From NCBI RefSeq assembly GCF_018881815.1, contig NZ_JACVPP010000001.1, positions 2,055,654-2,119,653 of the forward strand: a stretch of DNA of 64,000 nt, read 5' to 3'. Under the pieces are notes generated by a model. It did not search any database, had not been told where the DNA came from, and worked only from the letters and a program-made list of their open reading frames with translations. This document shows, one piece after another, positions 1 through 10,501 of this stretch. This DNA is from Polynucleobacter sp. MWH-HuK1. Lineage in GTDB: Bacteria > Pseudomonadota > Gammaproteobacteria > Burkholderiales > Burkholderiaceae. The position numbers and the translations under genes were made by a program. Within the stretch, counting starts at the first letter, position 1; each line of letters starts with the position of its first letter.

Positions 1-799
1 GCGCTATCTTGCCGGACTGTTTATAGCCTCCATCAAGCCCATCATCATTAACCTGGAATACCTTAGTGCCGAACCCTGGATAACAGAGTTCCACGGCAAG
101 GCATCGCCGCAGTCTCACGGCATTCCTAAGTATTTTTTCTTTCCAGGGTTTCAAGAGAAAGTCGGCGGGCTATTGCTTGATCCTATTCCAGCAGAAGGTC
201 AGCTCACCGATAACAACATTCCGAATAATCTCAAAACTGTCTGGTCTAACTTACGACCTAGAGCAAAACGGATCAGTGTTTTTTGTTACCCAGGGGCACC
301 ACTCAAAAAATGGCTAGAAGACTTAGGTGGCCATGGTCAAGAGATTGATATCTTGCTGGCTCATGGTCATGCAGAGCAACTCAATCTATATGGCGAACAA
401 CCCATCTCGTTACCAAAGAATTTACAACTACTCGCCATGCCATTCGTATCTCAGGACGAATACGATTGGGTGCTTTCACAATGTGATTTCAATATTGTCC
501 GCGGGGAAGATTCTTTTGTACGAGCACAGCTAGCAGGCAAACCATTTATTTGGCATATCTACCCACAAGAGGATCGCGCCCATGAAGTGAAATTAGCCGC
601 CTTTCTGGACCTTTATCTTGAGGAAGCAAGTCAAGAATTAAGACTTGCCACTATTGCTGCAATGACCTGGGCAATGCCCGGTGAATGGTTTGGCAAGCTA
701 GGAACTTGGAACGCTCATGCCAAGCGCTGGCGCACCCATTTACTTGAAAAACAAGCAGATGGCGGCTTGCCAGCACGTTTAATTCGCTTTGTCGCTTAA
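1..799 (+). CDS. earP: EF-P arginine rhamnosyltransferase EarP, 3' part
   Basis: C-terminal 265 residues of EarP, which transfers rhamnose from dTDP-rhamnose to an arginine of elongation factor P in the cytoplasm. The reading frame is open from base 2, so the start lies outside the window. Visible family hallmarks are the NLEYLSAEPW stretch near the left edge, a KYFFFPGF stretch, and the donor-binding region VRGEDSFVRAQLAGKPF followed by WHIYPQED. The efp gene follows 87 nt downstream on the same strand, the usual pairing of this modification system. Only the N-terminal acceptor-side half (about 100 residues of a roughly 370-residue family) is missing. Identification is firm from motifs and context. 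Confidence 0.95.
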   Translation, partial: RYLAGLFIASIKPIIINLEYLSAEPWITEFHGKASPQSHGIPKYFFFPGFQEKVGGLLLDPIPAEGQLTDNNIPNNLKTVWSNLRPRAKRISVFCYPGAPLKKWLEDLGGHGQEIDILLAHGHAEQLNLYGEQPISLPKNLQLLAMPFVSQDEYDWVLSQCDFNIVRGEDSFVRAQLAGKPFIWHIYPQEDRAHEVKLAAFLDLYLEEASQELRLATIAAMTWAMPGEWFGKLGTWNAHAKRWRTHLLEKQADGGLPARLIRFVA

Positions 800-886
800 T
801 CCCAAGCAATAAAGGCTTGCGGGCGGTTACAATCTTGTTTTTGATAAAAACCGCAGAAAAATAGCTCTGCCCCCAGGAATAGCAAG

Positions 887-1447
887 ATGAAAACAGCACA
901 AGAACTCCGCGTTGGTAACGTAGTAATGATCGGCACTGATGCCCAGGTCGTTTTAAAAGCAGAATACAGCCGCTCTGGCCGCAACTCCTCTGTTGTGAAA
1001 ATGAAATTCAAAAACTTGTTAACTGGCGCGCCGAACGAAGGCGTATACAAAGCCGATGACAAGTTTGATGTTGTGATTCTTGATAAGAAAGAGTGCACTT
1101 ATTCTTATTTCGCTGATCCAATGTATGTATTTATGGATGGTGACTACAACCAATATGAAGTTGAAGCTGAGTTCATGGGTGACGCATTGAATTATCTCGA
1201 AGAAAGTATGCCATGTGAAGTGGTGTTCTACGAAGGTAAAGCGCTTTCAGTAGCAATGCCAAACTCATTGGTTCGCGAAATTGTTTACACAGAACCCGCA
1301 GTTAAAGGTGATACCAGCTCCGGTAAAGTACTAAAGACCGCAAAGTTGGCAACTGGCTATGAATTACAAGTGCCTTTATTCTGCAACACTGGTGACAAGA
1401 TTGAAATCGATACTCGAACAGGTGAATACCGTAGCCGCGCTAACTAA
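887..1447 (+). CDS. efp: Elongation factor P (arginine type)
   Basis: 186-residue EF-P, which binds between the ribosomal P and E sites and rescues stalls at polyproline. The loop tip of domain I reads SRSGRNSS, placing Arg32 where other EF-Ps have lysine. Arg32 is the residue EarP rhamnosylates, and earP sits directly upstream. Three OB/KOW-like domains and the C-terminal [13 protein letters not shown] signature are present at normal length. The start is supported by an AGGA-containing ribosome-binding region about 12 nt upstream. A strong hairpin terminator follows. Confidence 0.98.
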   Translation: MKTAQELRVGNVVMIGTDAQVVLKAEYSRSGRNSSVVKMKFKNLLTGAPNEGVYKADDKFDVVILDKKECTYSYFADPMYVFMDGDYNQYEVEAEFMGDALNYLEESMPCEVVFYEGKALSVAMPNSLVREIVYTEPAVKGDTSSGKVLKTAKLATGYELQVPLFCNTGDKIEIDTRTGEYRSRAN

Positions 1448-1468
1448 TAATTAGCTAACTACGACAGT

Positions 1469-1496
1469 AAAAAGCCCGGCATGCCGGGCTTTTTCA
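1469..1496. terminator. Bidirectional intrinsic terminator between efp and nagZ
   Basis: A perfect palindrome AAAAAGCCCGGCA/TGCCGGGCTTTTT, 13 bp per arm, lies between the convergent genes efp and nagZ. A-tracts and T-tracts on the two sides allow it to work in both directions. Confidence 0.9.
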
Positions 1497-1515
1497 TTTT
1501 AAAAATTCATTTAAC

Positions 1516-2595
1516 TTACTCAGCAACCAAACCTAACTGTGCAAGCAAGCCTTTTGCATGCTGGTACTGGGCCTCATTTTGCAATTCACCCCAAGTCGGC
1601 GCCGACGCCAATGGCATGAGACGGTTTAAACGTACTGCAGATTCTGCTTGTTTTTCTTTGGAGACTTTGAGCTTTGAGAGTAATTGATCGGCAAGATCTG
1701 GTCGGTTGCAAATAAGCACTGCATCACACCCTGCCTCAAGCGCCATTTCAGCACCCTTGACCACCGACCCGGCAACACTCGCACCTTCCATAGATAGATC
1801 GTCACTAAAGATTACGCCTTCAAATCCAAGTTCTTGACGCAAGATAGAGTGGAGCCAGACTTTAGAAAAACCTGCAGGGTTCTTGTCTACCTCAGGATAG
1901 ATTACATGCGCCGGCATTACTGAAGCCAAGCTAAGATCAAGCCACTCATACGGCTTAGCATCATCATTCAAAATCTCTTTCAAGCTACGCTCATCGACTG
2001 GAATTGCCACATGTGAATCAGCTTCAGCCCAGCCATGGCCTGGGAAGTGTTTTCCGCAGTTAGCCATCCCTGCAAGGCGCAAACCTTCATTCAAACTTTT
2101 CGCTAGAGCAAAAACAATTTGTGAGTCACGACTAAAAGACCGATCACCGATCACACCACTTCGACCAAAATCTAAATCTAGAACTGGAGTAAAACTGAAA
2201 TCTACTCCACAGGCACGCAACTCAGCTGCCAACACATAGCCACAGGCAGTGGCTGCTGCCATAGCTATCGCAGCAGATTCTGCGGGATACTTTGACTTGC
2301 TTTTTGCACTCCACAGCTCACCTAATTTACGCATTGCAGGTAGATGGGTAAACCCATCAGTCCTAGCGCGTTGAACTCGGCCACCCTCATGATCAATTGA
2401 AATCAATACATCAGGACGCAGTTTTTTAATGGCGGCGGTAAGTTTTGTGAGCTGCTGTCGATTAGCAAAGTTACGGCCAAACAAAATGACGCCGCCAGTC
2501 AGTGGATGCAAAATGCGTCGACGATCTTCAGCATTTAATTCCAGGCCAACTACATCTATGGTGATTGGGCCTGGGGCCATCTTTGACTTACTCAT
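1516..2595 (-). CDS. nagZ: Beta-N-acetylhexosaminidase NagZ
   Basis: 359-residue glycoside hydrolase family 3 enzyme that removes N-acetylglucosamine from cytoplasmic anhydromuropeptides during peptidoglycan recycling. Visible are the IDHEGGRVQR motif (residues 67-76), KHFPGHG (182-188) with the following DSH, and the nucleophile region SDDLSMEGA (Asp265 or Asp266). No signal peptide is seen, as expected for a cytosolic enzyme. It is the last gene of the minus-strand housekeeping run and begins 9 nt after acpS, so it is probably co-transcribed. Confidence 0.96.
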   Translation of the reverse strand: MSKSKMAPGPITIDVVGLELNAEDRRRILHPLTGGVILFGRNFANRQQLTKLTAAIKKLRPDVLISIDHEGGRVQRARTDGFTHLPAMRKLGELWSAKSKSKYPAESAAIAMAAATACGYVLAAELRACGVDFSFTPVLDLDFGRSGVIGDRSFSRDSQIVFALAKSLNEGLRLAGMANCGKHFPGHGWAEADSHVAIPVDERSLKEILNDDAKPYEWLDLSLASVMPAHVIYPEVDKNPAGFSKVWLHSILRQELGFEGVIFSDDLSMEGASVAGSVVKGAEMALEAGCDAVLICNRPDLADQLLSKLKVSKEKQAESAVRLNRLMPLASAPTWGELQNEAQYQHAKGLLAQLGLVAE

Positions 2596-2604
2596 CTCTT
2601 CCTC

Positions 2605-2997
2605 TTATTTTTGAGTGACAATTACATGCGCAATTGCCATATCTTGTTCATCACTCACCGTCACATGAGCTTCCCAGTTTTTTTCTTGCATAAATTGGGC
2701 CAAAGCACCTAAATAGCTGGTTACCGGTTTGCCACTGGGTTCATTCAAAGTTTGCAGAGCGCGCCAAGTCATCGGCATTCTCATGCCAAGCCCGATTGCT
2801 TTTGAAAAAGCTTCTTTAGCCGCAAAACGCGTAGCCAAAAAAGCAATTCCGCGCTTATGATTTCTGGCGAGTCGATGCTGAAATACCAGCATCTCATCTG
2901 GACCCAAAATTTTTTCGGCTAAGCGGCCATTAGTACGATCGTAAGCCGCTTGTAAGCGCCTAATCTGCAGAATGTCTGTACCAATACCGATGATCAT
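2605..2997 (-). CDS. acpS: Holo-[acyl-carrier-protein] synthase
   Basis: 130-residue AcpS, which moves 4'-phosphopantetheine from CoA onto the serine of ACP. The N-terminal GIGTDI with metal-binding Asp8 and the [11 protein letters not shown] motif with Glu62 are both intact. It lies between pdxJ and nagZ, an order common in Betaproteobacteria. The substrate gene acpP is about 9 kb upstream in the same minus-strand block. Confidence 0.97.
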   Translation of the reverse strand: MIIGIGTDILQIRRLQAAYDRTNGRLAEKILGPDEMLVFQHRLARNHKRGIAFLATRFAAKEAFSKAIGLGMRMPMTWRALQTLNEPSGKPVTSYLGALAQFMQEKNWEAHVTVSDEQDMAIAHVIVTQK

Positions 2998-3023
2998 TTT
3001 TTAGTTTGTAGTATTGATTATTC

Positions 3024-3767
3024 TTAAGCGAGCGCTCTACCCTGAGCCATTAATGCCTTCATGTCGACGATTGCATTTTGCCAACCTTTAAATAAGGCCT
3101 CAGCAACAATAGCGTGACCAATATTGAGCTCAGATAATTCAGAAATAGCGGCTATTGGTTTGACATTGCCTTCGTGTAAGCCATGACCCGCATTGACTCT
3201 CATGCCGATACTCTTTCCAAAGATCGCAGCTTTGCGAATACGCTCCAACTCTTTATCCTGGTCTGCACCTGACAAATCAGCGTAACGACCAGTATGCAAC
3301 TCAATAACGGTCGCTCCCACATCTTTAGCCGCCTGAATCTGCCTCTCTTCAGGGTCAATAAATAATGACACCCGAATACCGGCATCGATTAATTTCTTGG
3401 TGGCTGCTTTTACTGCTTCAAAATGACCTAATACATCCAAGCCGCCTTCAGTTGTCACTTCTTCACGCTTTTCTGGGACTAAGCAGACATCATGCGGTTT
3501 TACTTGGCAAGCGATGTTAATCATCTCGGGGGTTACTGCGCATTCGAGATTCATGCGGGTTTGAATGAGCGGTCGTAATGCCAGTAAATCAGCATCTTTA
3601 ATGTGACGACGATCTTCACGTAAATGAAGGGTAATGAGATCCGCGCCAGCTTCTTCAGCCAAAGCAGCCGCTCTTAATGGATCGGGATAGACCGTACCTC
3701 GTGCATTACGCAAGGTGGCGACATGGTCAATATTGATACCTAGTTCAAGGCTTGGGTGGCTGCTCAT
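3024..3767 (-). CDS. pdxJ: Pyridoxine 5'-phosphate synthase
   Basis: 247-residue PdxJ, which condenses 1-deoxy-xylulose 5-phosphate with 3-amino-2-oxopropyl phosphate to make pyridoxine 5'-phosphate. The N-terminal [16 protein letters not shown] signature and the later HTGRYA and NAGHGL motifs are present. Length is normal for the family. It follows recO by 12 nt, and the recO-pdxJ-acpS order matches other proteobacteria. Confidence 0.98.
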   Translation of the reverse strand: MSSHPSLELGINIDHVATLRNARGTVYPDPLRAAALAEEAGADLITLHLREDRRHIKDADLLALRPLIQTRMNLECAVTPEMINIACQVKPHDVCLVPEKREEVTTEGGLDVLGHFEAVKAATKKLIDAGIRVSLFIDPEERQIQAAKDVGATVIELHTGRYADLSGADQDKELERIRKAAIFGKSIGMRVNAGHGLHEGNVKPIAAISELSELNIGHAIVAEALFKGWQNAIVDMKALMAQGRALA

Positions 3768-3779
3768 CTCTGTAGATTA

Positions 3780-4514
3780 CTAGATTTTCTTCAGATCAAT
3801 CAAAATTTGACGCGTAGTGAGAACTTGATCCTGCAAATGCAAGCCCAGTAAAAAACGCATTAACTGCTTACTTTCTGAAAGTGTCTCTGGATCAGAAAAA
3901 TCCCCGATAGCAATCGCCAATAGGGATTTTCCAGTTAGAACTGGCCAGTGCCCTGGATCATCGACCTGAACGGGCCGAACACCACGCTCGGGCTGATAAA
4001 CGTATTGTTCATGAGCCAAAGGTTCTTCATTAGTTTCAACACATCGATCTAATGCTGCAGCATAACCAGTCTCTTGCAAGAGCGATAACTCAAAAGGACG
4101 TAGAATTTCTTCTAAGCCTTTGGATTCGAACTCTAAATTGGATAAAGCGTTAATCGTTTCTGCATAGCGGTCATAAAGCTTTTCGTAATCATCTTCACGC
4201 GCTAAAAACTTCACAAGAAGTTCATTCAAATAGAAGCCACAGAGTAAGGCGTCGCCCACCAAAGAAGGCATGCCACCTACCCATTCAGACTTTGTTAAAG
4301 TGCGCAGCTCAGACTTACCGCTCCAAGAAACCAAAAGTGGCTGAAAACGCTGCAATACAGGTCTCAATGTTGAGTGCGGACGTTTAGCGCCTTTAGCAAT
4401 TAAAGCCATGCGGCCATATTGCCGTGTAAATACATCCAGAATTAAGCTCGTCTCTTTATAGGGGATACTGTGCAATACAAAAGCAGGTTCGTCAGCAACA
4501 CGAATCGAGGCCAT
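3780..4514 (-). CDS. recO: DNA repair protein RecO
   Basis: 244-residue RecO, which helps load RecA onto SSB-coated single strands in the RecF pathway. The N-terminal OB-fold part (residues about 7-85, with the YKETSLILDVFTRQYG pattern and LIAKGAKRP) and the helical C-terminal half are recognisable. It begins 5 nt after era, so translation is probably coupled. The family is divergent, so context (era-recO-pdxJ) adds weight. Confidence 0.95.
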   Translation of the reverse strand: MASIRVADEPAFVLHSIPYKETSLILDVFTRQYGRMALIAKGAKRPHSTLRPVLQRFQPLLVSWSGKSELRTLTKSEWVGGMPSLVGDALLCGFYLNELLVKFLAREDDYEKLYDRYAETINALSNLEFESKGLEEILRPFELSLLQETGYAAALDRCVETNEEPLAHEQYVYQPERGVRPVQVDDPGHWPVLTGKSLLAIAIGDFSDPETLSESKQLMRFLLGLHLQDQVLTTRQILIDLKKI

Positions 4515-4519
4515 TGAAT

Positions 4520-5455
4520 TTATTCCAGCCCTTGCGCCCGCAATTCGGCGCGATTATCAGCCCAGCCACGTTTAACTTTCACCCAAGTCTCTAGAAAAAC
4601 TTTTCCATCAAAGAGCTTTTCCATATCGATACGGGCATCAGTAGAAATCTTTTTCAGACGTTCACCTTTTTGACCAATAATCATCGCTTTATGACTATCG
4701 CGATCTACCAAAATGGTTGCAGCAATACGGCGCATCTTGCCATCCATCTTGAACTGATCGATTACTACCGTGCTGGTGTAAGGCAACTCCTCGCCAGTAA
4801 AGCGGAATACTTTTTCACGCAAAATCTCAGCAGCCAAGAATCGCTCACTGCGATCAGTGATGGTGTCGCCATCGTATACGGCTGGCGCTTCAGGCAGATA
4901 ACCCTCAAGCACATCCAGCAATCTTTCTATATCTCCCGGGCTCTTCGCGCTCATCGGAACAATTTCAGCAAACTCGCATTTTTGGTCTTCGTGACCACCC
5001 AATTCACACCAAGGGCGAGCCATATCTTTAATGAAATTCAGTAAAGCTTGATCGCGCTCAGATGGGGCCTGAAAACGGCTATTAAATAAGTCCAGCTTAT
5101 TGAGCACTAGCACCACCGGCAAATCGTCCGGGAGCAACTTCAAAACTTTTTTATCGTCTTCGCCAAAGTAACCAGCCTCAACCACAAAGCAAGCCACATT
5201 CACATCCTGCAATGCAGTCGTTACCGTGCGATTAAGCGCTTTGTTTAAGGTATTCATCAAGCGCGTCTGAAAACCTGGCGTATCAATAAAAATGAACTGA
5301 GCCTCTTCTCGATTCTGGATTCCCAAAATACGGTGGCGAGTAGTTTGAGCCTTACGCGAAGTAATGCTGATCTTCTGACCAACTAAAGCATTGAGCAAAG
5401 TTGATTTACCCATATTAGGACGCCCAACAATTGCAATGGTGCCGCATCTAAACAC
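4520..5455 (-). CDS. era: GTPase Era
   Basis: 311-residue Era, a GTPase with a KH domain that binds 16S rRNA and aids 30S subunit assembly. GTPase motifs are GRPNMGKS (residues 11-18), DTPG (58-61), NKLD (119-122) and a later SAK. The C-terminal KH domain carries the [13 protein letters not shown] loop. The gene lies 2 nt after rnc, reproducing the widespread rnc-era-recO operon. Confidence 0.98.
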   Translation of the reverse strand: MFRCGTIAIVGRPNMGKSTLLNALVGQKISITSRKAQTTRHRILGIQNREEAQFIFIDTPGFQTRLMNTLNKALNRTVTTALQDVNVACFVVEAGYFGEDDKKVLKLLPDDLPVVLVLNKLDLFNSRFQAPSERDQALLNFIKDMARPWCELGGHEDQKCEFAEIVPMSAKSPGDIERLLDVLEGYLPEAPAVYDGDTITDRSERFLAAEILREKVFRFTGEELPYTSTVVIDQFKMDGKMRRIAATILVDRDSHKAMIIGQKGERLKKISTDARIDMEKLFDGKVFLETWVKVKRGWADNRAELRAQGLE

Positions 5456-5457
5456 GA

Positions 5458-6249
5458 TTAGCCCTTCAGCTTAAGATTGAACTGCTCTTCAGTCACCTCT
5501 TTTTTTGCCGCCTTCTTTTTCGCTGACCGTGTTTTCTTGGGTTTACGAGATTCTTGCGGCAATGCTTTCAGCATGGCTATTAAAGCCAATTTAGCTGCAG
5601 CCTGCTCAGCAGCGCGACGTGAAGCGCCCTCACCTTTGACTGCCACCTTATGACTAGGAATCAAACACTCCACCTCAAATTGCTGATTGTGCGCGGCGCC
5701 TGTAGTTCCGGTAACGTTGTATGCCGGTAAAGGCAACTGATAGCTCTGCAAACATTCCTGCAAAAGTGTTTTATCGTCTTTTCCCAAGGTTTTTGGATCA
5801 ACGTGCTCCAAGATGATGGAGTAGAGCTTGCGCAAACTTGTCTTAGCCGCTTCAAATCCACCATCCATAAAGATGGCGCCAGTAACTGCCTCTAAGGTAT
5901 CAGCCAAGATTGAGGGGCGACGAAATCCACCACTCTTCAACTCACCCTCGCCTAAACGTAAGTAATCTGACAAAGAAAGGGTTTGAGCGATTTCATATAA
6001 AGCTTGCTGCTTTACCAAATTCGCACGCACACGAGACAAATCACCCTCATCTAAATCTGAGTAACGCTCGTAGAGCATTTCAGCCACTACGCAATTCAAA
6101 ATAGAGTCGCCCAGAAATTCCAAACGCTCGTTATTTTTCTTGCTATGACTACGATGTGTTAACGCTTGGTTCAGTAACTCAGGCTTCTTGAAGGTGTAGC
6201 CGAGGCGCTCTTGCAGCGGTCCAGTTTCGATAACGGCGCGCGCATTCAT
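5458..6249 (-). CDS. rnc: Ribonuclease III
   Basis: 263-residue RNase III, which cuts double-stranded RNA in rRNA precursors and structured mRNAs. The catalytic signature ERLEFLGDS lies at residues 41-49, and a C-terminal double-stranded RNA-binding domain spans about 160-228. A lysine-rich tail ([15 protein letters not shown]) extends beyond the usual end at about 226 residues and may be a non-specific RNA contact. It is followed at 2 nt by era and preceded at 5 nt by lepB. Confidence 0.98.
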   Translation of the reverse strand: MNARAVIETGPLQERLGYTFKKPELLNQALTHRSHSKKNNERLEFLGDSILNCVVAEMLYERYSDLDEGDLSRVRANLVKQQALYEIAQTLSLSDYLRLGEGELKSGGFRRPSILADTLEAVTGAIFMDGGFEAAKTSLRKLYSIILEHVDPKTLGKDDKTLLQECLQSYQLPLPAYNVTGTTGAAHNQQFEVECLIPSHKVAVKGEGASRRAAEQAAAKLALIAMLKALPQESRKPKKTRSAKKKAAKKEVTEEQFNLKLKG

Positions 6250-6254
6250 GATAT

Positions 6255-7061
6255 TTACTCGAATCCGCCTATGCGGCCAAGATTGCCGAGATTAAGCCAA
6301 ACAAAGAAAGCTTTACCCACAATATTTTTATCTGGCACAAAACCCCAATAACGAGAGTCTGCACTGTTATCACGGTTATCACCCATGGCGAAGTAATGCC
6401 CGTTTGGCACTTTACAAGTCATACCTAACTGTTGATATTGGCAGAATTCAGAACCCGGAAAACGCTCGGCTGGAAATACCGTAGATGGACGATCTGGATC
6501 ATTAAGAATCTCATGGCGATTGCCACCCAAGTCTGCAGGGAATGTTTCAGTGAATCGTTTGGCATAGCGCATATTCTCTGGGTCAAGATAAGACTCGCCA
6601 CCGCTGTATTGCAATGGTTGGCCATTGATGGTTAGGCGCTTATTTTCGTAAGTGATTTCATCGCCTGGCAAGGCTACTACACGCTTAATGTAATCCACCG
6701 ACTCATCACGGGGGTAGCGAAACACCACGACATCACCACGCTTAGGTGCGCCCAGGTCGACTACTTTTTGATTGATCACTGGCAGACGAATTCCATAGGT
6801 AAATTTATTTACCAAAATGAAATCACCAATTTGCAAAGTCGGAATCATTGAGCCCGATGGAATCTTGAACGGCTCAGCAATAAAAGAACGTAGTACAAAT
6901 ACAGCACATATAACCGGGAAGAAGCCTGCAGTGTATTCAAGCCATAAAGGCATGCGGTCGTTACCTGCCAAGCGTCTTTGCGGGGCAAAGTGCAATTTGT
7001 CAGCAACCCAGGCGATACCAGAAATAATCACCAGGATAAATAGGACTAGAGCAAAGTTCAT
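6255..7061 (-). CDS. lepB: Signal peptidase I
   Basis: 268-residue LepB, which removes Sec and Tat signal peptides at the periplasmic face of the inner membrane. Two N-terminal membrane segments (residues about 3-21 and 45-61) precede the catalytic serine in PSGSM (Ser71) and the general-base lysine in [11 protein letters not shown] (Lys126). The C-terminal [14 protein letters not shown] box is intact. Its start codon overlaps the lepA stop by one base (TAATG), indicating coupled translation. Confidence 0.98.
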   Translation of the reverse strand: MNFALVLFILVIISGIAWVADKLHFAPQRRLAGNDRMPLWLEYTAGFFPVICAVFVLRSFIAEPFKIPSGSMIPTLQIGDFILVNKFTYGIRLPVINQKVVDLGAPKRGDVVVFRYPRDESVDYIKRVVALPGDEITYENKRLTINGQPLQYSGGESYLDPENMRYAKRFTETFPADLGGNRHEILNDPDRPSTVFPAERFPGSEFCQYQQLGMTCKVPNGHYFAMGDNRDNSADSRYWGFVPDKNIVGKAFFVWLNLGNLGRIGGFE

Positions 7062-8866
7062 TAATCTTCCACCTGCAAAATAGCTAAGAAGGCTTCTTGT
7101 GGAATCTCCACATTACCCACCTGCTTCATACGCTTCTTACCCTCTTTTTGCTTCTCTAATAACTTGCGCTTACGGGAGATATCACCGCCATAGCACTTAG
7201 CCAGAACGTTCTTACGTAATGCTTTGACGTTTTCACGAGCAACAATATTGCTACCAATCGCCGCTTGAATAGCCACATCAAACATTTGACGAGGAATGAT
7301 GCCACGCATCTTTGCCACAACTTCACGACCACGATGTTGGCTATTACTTCTGTGAACAATCACAGATAAAGCATCTACCCGATCGCCATTAATCAAGATG
7401 TCGACTTTCACTACATCTGCCGGGCGATATTCCTTAAACTCATAATCCATCGAGGCGTAGCCGCGTGAGATGGATTTGAGTCTGTCAAAGAAATCCAACA
7501 CGATCTCTGCCATTGGTAATTCATAAGTCAGTTGTACCTGACGACCAAGATAATTCATACCTGTCTGAATACCACGCTTACCTACGCACAAGGTAATCAC
7601 TGAGCCCACATACTCCTGAGGCATATACAAGTTGACAGTAACAATCGGCTCCATGATGGTGTCGACCTTACTAGTCTCTGGCATCTTAGATGGGTTATCT
7701 ACCATCAAGATCGTGCCATCAGATTGCTGCACTTGATACACCACTGTTGGAGCAGTCGTAATCAGATTCATGCCGTACTGACGCTCTAGGCGTTCTTGCA
7801 CAATCTCCATGTGCAATAAGCCCAAGAAACCGCAACGGAATCCAAATCCTAAGGCCTGAGAAACCTCTGGCTCATACAAAAGAGAAGCGTCGTTTAACTT
7901 AAGCTTCTCAAGTGACTCTCGTAGCTGATCATATTCGCTCGCTTCTACTGGGTAGAGTCCGGCAAATACTTGAGGCTTCACCTCTTTAAAACCAGGCAGC
8001 GGCTCAGCAGCAGGAACACGACCTTGCTGACCTGCAGCATGCGTCACCGTATCGCCAACCTTAGCGGCTTTTAATTCTTTAATGCCTGCAATCACAAAGC
8101 CTACTTGACCGGCAGATAGCTCTGGGCGATCTACCGACTTCGGACTAAACACACCTACATGCTCAACCAAGTGGGTTGAGCCATTCGCCATTAAGGTAAT
8201 TTTTTCTTTTGGTTTTAAAGTGCCGTTAACAACACGTATGAGCATGACAACACCAACATAGTTGTCAAACCAGGAATCAATAATCAATGCTTGCAAAGGA
8301 TCTGCCGCATTACCTTTAGGCGGTGGTACCTTTGCAATCATTTCTTCGATCACATCCTGAACACCCATACCAGTTTTAGCTGAACAGGTGACCGCCTCTG
8401 ATGCATCAATACCAATGACATCTTCAATTTCTTTTTTTGCGCGATCGGGATCAGCTTGCGGCAAGTCAATCTTATTGAGAACTGGAACAACCTCAACGCC
8501 CAACTCAAGAGCCATGTAACAGTTAGCAACTGTTTGCGCTTCAACGCCTTGGCTAGCATCAACTACCAATAAAGCGCCTTCACAAGCAGACAAAGAACGG
8601 CTGACCTCATAGGAGAAATCGACGTGGCCTGGGGTATCAATCAGATTGATGTTGTAAATCTTGCCGTCTTTAGCTTTGTAATTTAAAGCAGCGGTTTGCG
8701 CCTTAATCGTGATGCCGCGCTCACGCTCAATATCCATTGAGTCGAGCACCTGCGCTTCCATTTCGCGATCAGAAAGACCGCCACACAGTTGAATAATGCG
8801 ATCAGCAAGCGTCGATTTGCCGTGATCGATATGGGCGATGATAGAAAAATTGCGGATTAAATCCAT
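7061..8866 (-). CDS. lepA: Elongation factor 4 (LepA)
   Basis: 601-residue EF4, a translational GTPase that acts on stalled or back-translocating ribosomes. The GTPase motifs [17 protein letters not shown] and NKIDLP are near the N-terminus, and the EF4-specific basic C-terminal domain ends at [12 protein letters not shown]. It leads the lepA-lepB-rnc-era-recO-pdxJ-acpS-nagZ run. A hairpin in the 136-nt gap upstream separates it from degP. Confidence 0.98.
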   Translation of the reverse strand: MDLIRNFSIIAHIDHGKSTLADRIIQLCGGLSDREMEAQVLDSMDIERERGITIKAQTAALNYKAKDGKIYNINLIDTPGHVDFSYEVSRSLSACEGALLVVDASQGVEAQTVANCYMALELGVEVVPVLNKIDLPQADPDRAKKEIEDVIGIDASEAVTCSAKTGMGVQDVIEEMIAKVPPPKGNAADPLQALIIDSWFDNYVGVVMLIRVVNGTLKPKEKITLMANGSTHLVEHVGVFSPKSVDRPELSAGQVGFVIAGIKELKAAKVGDTVTHAAGQQGRVPAAEPLPGFKEVKPQVFAGLYPVEASEYDQLRESLEKLKLNDASLLYEPEVSQALGFGFRCGFLGLLHMEIVQERLERQYGMNLITTAPTVVYQVQQSDGTILMVDNPSKMPETSKVDTIMEPIVTVNLYMPQEYVGSVITLCVGKRGIQTGMNYLGRQVQLTYELPMAEIVLDFFDRLKSISRGYASMDYEFKEYRPADVVKVDILINGDRVDALSVIVHRSNSQHRGREVVAKMRGIIPRQMFDVAIQAAIGSNIVARENVKALRKNVLAKCYGGDISRKRKLLEKQKEGKKRMKQVGNVEIPQEAFLAILQVED

Positions 8867-8956
8867 AGCGTCTTAATAGGTCATTCAAAAAACGCCTTGT
8901 CAGAACGCACCACAATGATGCGCTGCAAAAAGTCGTCTTAAAGTGATTGTAATGGG

Positions 8957-8975
8957 TGGCGCCCAAAAGGCGCCA
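8957..8975. other. Hairpin between degP and lepA
   Basis: Inverted repeat TGGCGCC-CAAAA-GGCGCCA, 7 bp with a 5-nt loop, about 30 nt past the degP stop. No clean T-tract follows on the minus strand, so this may be an attenuator or RNA-stability element rather than a full terminator. Confidence 0.5.
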
Positions 8976-9002
8976 ATCCCCATTTCTAAGCCCAAAATAG
9001 GG

Positions 9003-10451
9003 TTATTTGGGTCTTACAGGGACTACCAAAGTGCTATCAGCACGGCGTATAAAGACCGGGACAGCCCTATTAGCATCCAAACCCTTAACTAGGACCTCAA
9101 ACTGCTTAACGCCAGTAATATCGGCATCAGCAACCCGAATAATGACATCTCCAGGGCGAATTCCTGCTCTGGCCAAGGGACCCTCTCCTAATCCGGTGAC
9201 CTCAACACCGCCCTTGATATTCAAATCCTTCTTTTTGCTATCGGATAACTCACTTACAGCAACTCCAAGGGCATTCGCGCTATTGCCGTTTGATGCCGGG
9301 GAATCCGACTTCTTGTTTGCCGCCTGAGTCGATTCGGCATCAGTTACGGTCACCGTTAAATCACGAGTGCCACCCTTGCGCCAAACTTGCACTGGCACTG
9401 AAGTACCCGGCTTAGTTTCACCCACCACTCTTGGTAAGTCAGTTGATTTAGCAATATCACGCCCGTTGAAACTCAGAATCACATCACCGCTTTCAATTCC
9501 ACCTGCAGCAGCTGGCCCACCTGGCTCAACGTTACGAACGTATGCACCACGTGGCTTGCCCAAACCCAAACTCTCAGCAATATCTTTGGTCATCTCACCC
9601 AACGCAACACCAATACGACCGCGCGTCATCTTGCCATTGGTACGCAATTGATCGGCAACACGCATTGCCTCATCAATTGGAATAGCAAATGAAATTCCCA
9701 TGTAGCCACCAGAGCGACTAAAGATTTGTGAGTTGATACCAATTACCTGACCAGCAGTATTTAATAAAGGGCCGCCAGAGTTACCTGGGTTAACCGCCAC
9801 GTCAGTTTGGATGAAGGGCAAGTAGTCGCCAGTATCACGACTCTTAGCAGACACAATCCCGGCAGTGACTGTATTCTCAAGACCAAACGGGGAACCAATC
9901 GCCAGAACCCACTCACCTACACGCACCCTAGAAGAGTCACCCAAAGGCAACTTAGGTAAATCGCGAGCATCAATTTTGACAACAGCAACATCAGTGCGCT
10001 TATCCATGCCGAGTAACTTTGCCTTGAACTCGCGCTTATCAGTCAAGGTCACGTAGATAGTTGTAGCGCCCTCAACCACGTGCGCGTTTGTCAAAATTAA
10101 TCCATTGGACTCAATAATGAAACCAGAACCTACACCACGATCCGCCTCTTGTGGTTTGCCTGGATTTGGTTGCGCTTGTTTAGGTCCGTTCGGAATTCCA
10201 GGAATCGGTACTCCGAAGAAGCGGCGGAAGAATTCCGCTTGGTCTTCAGGCATTCCAGGAATACCTCCTTGAGCTTGTTGAACTGCCACTTTTTCAGTGG
10301 TGCGAATATTCACCACCGCTGGACTGGCACGCTCAACCAAATCAGCAAAATCAGGAATCGTTACCCGAGGATTTTGTGCAGAGACAGGCTGAATAAATGC
10401 AAACTGCCCAAGACTAAAGATAGTCATGAGCGCAATTAAGTACTTTTTCAT
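9003..10451 (-). CDS. degP: DegP/MucD-type periplasmic serine protease
   Basis: 482-residue Do-family protease that degrades misfolded periplasmic proteins. A signal peptide ends near VSAQ (residue about 26). The trypsin-like triad is His124 (TNAHVV), Asp154 (TDVAVV) and Ser225 (GNSGGP). Two PDZ domains follow (about 270-370 and 395-480). A Q-linker-like proline/glycine-rich segment lies at 60-105, as in MucD. The start codon is 50 nt beyond the fabF stop. In Burkholderia and Ralstonia the rpoE-rseA-rseB genes sit in this gap; here they are absent. Confidence 0.95.
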   Translation of the reverse strand: MKKYLIALMTIFSLGQFAFIQPVSAQNPRVTIPDFADLVERASPAVVNIRTTEKVAVQQAQGGIPGMPEDQAEFFRRFFGVPIPGIPNGPKQAQPNPGKPQEADRGVGSGFIIESNGLILTNAHVVEGATTIYVTLTDKREFKAKLLGMDKRTDVAVVKIDARDLPKLPLGDSSRVRVGEWVLAIGSPFGLENTVTAGIVSAKSRDTGDYLPFIQTDVAVNPGNSGGPLLNTAGQVIGINSQIFSRSGGYMGISFAIPIDEAMRVADQLRTNGKMTRGRIGVALGEMTKDIAESLGLGKPRGAYVRNVEPGGPAAAGGIESGDVILSFNGRDIAKSTDLPRVVGETKPGTSVPVQVWRKGGTRDLTVTVTDAESTQAANKKSDSPASNGNSANALGVAVSELSDSKKKDLNIKGGVEVTGLGEGPLARAGIRPGDVIIRVADADITGVKQFEVLVKGLDANRAVPVFIRRADSTLVVPVRPK

Positions 10452-10501
10452 AATGCTATAGACCTACTTGGTAAAGACCAACAATGGAGATACTTAGGAT
10501 A

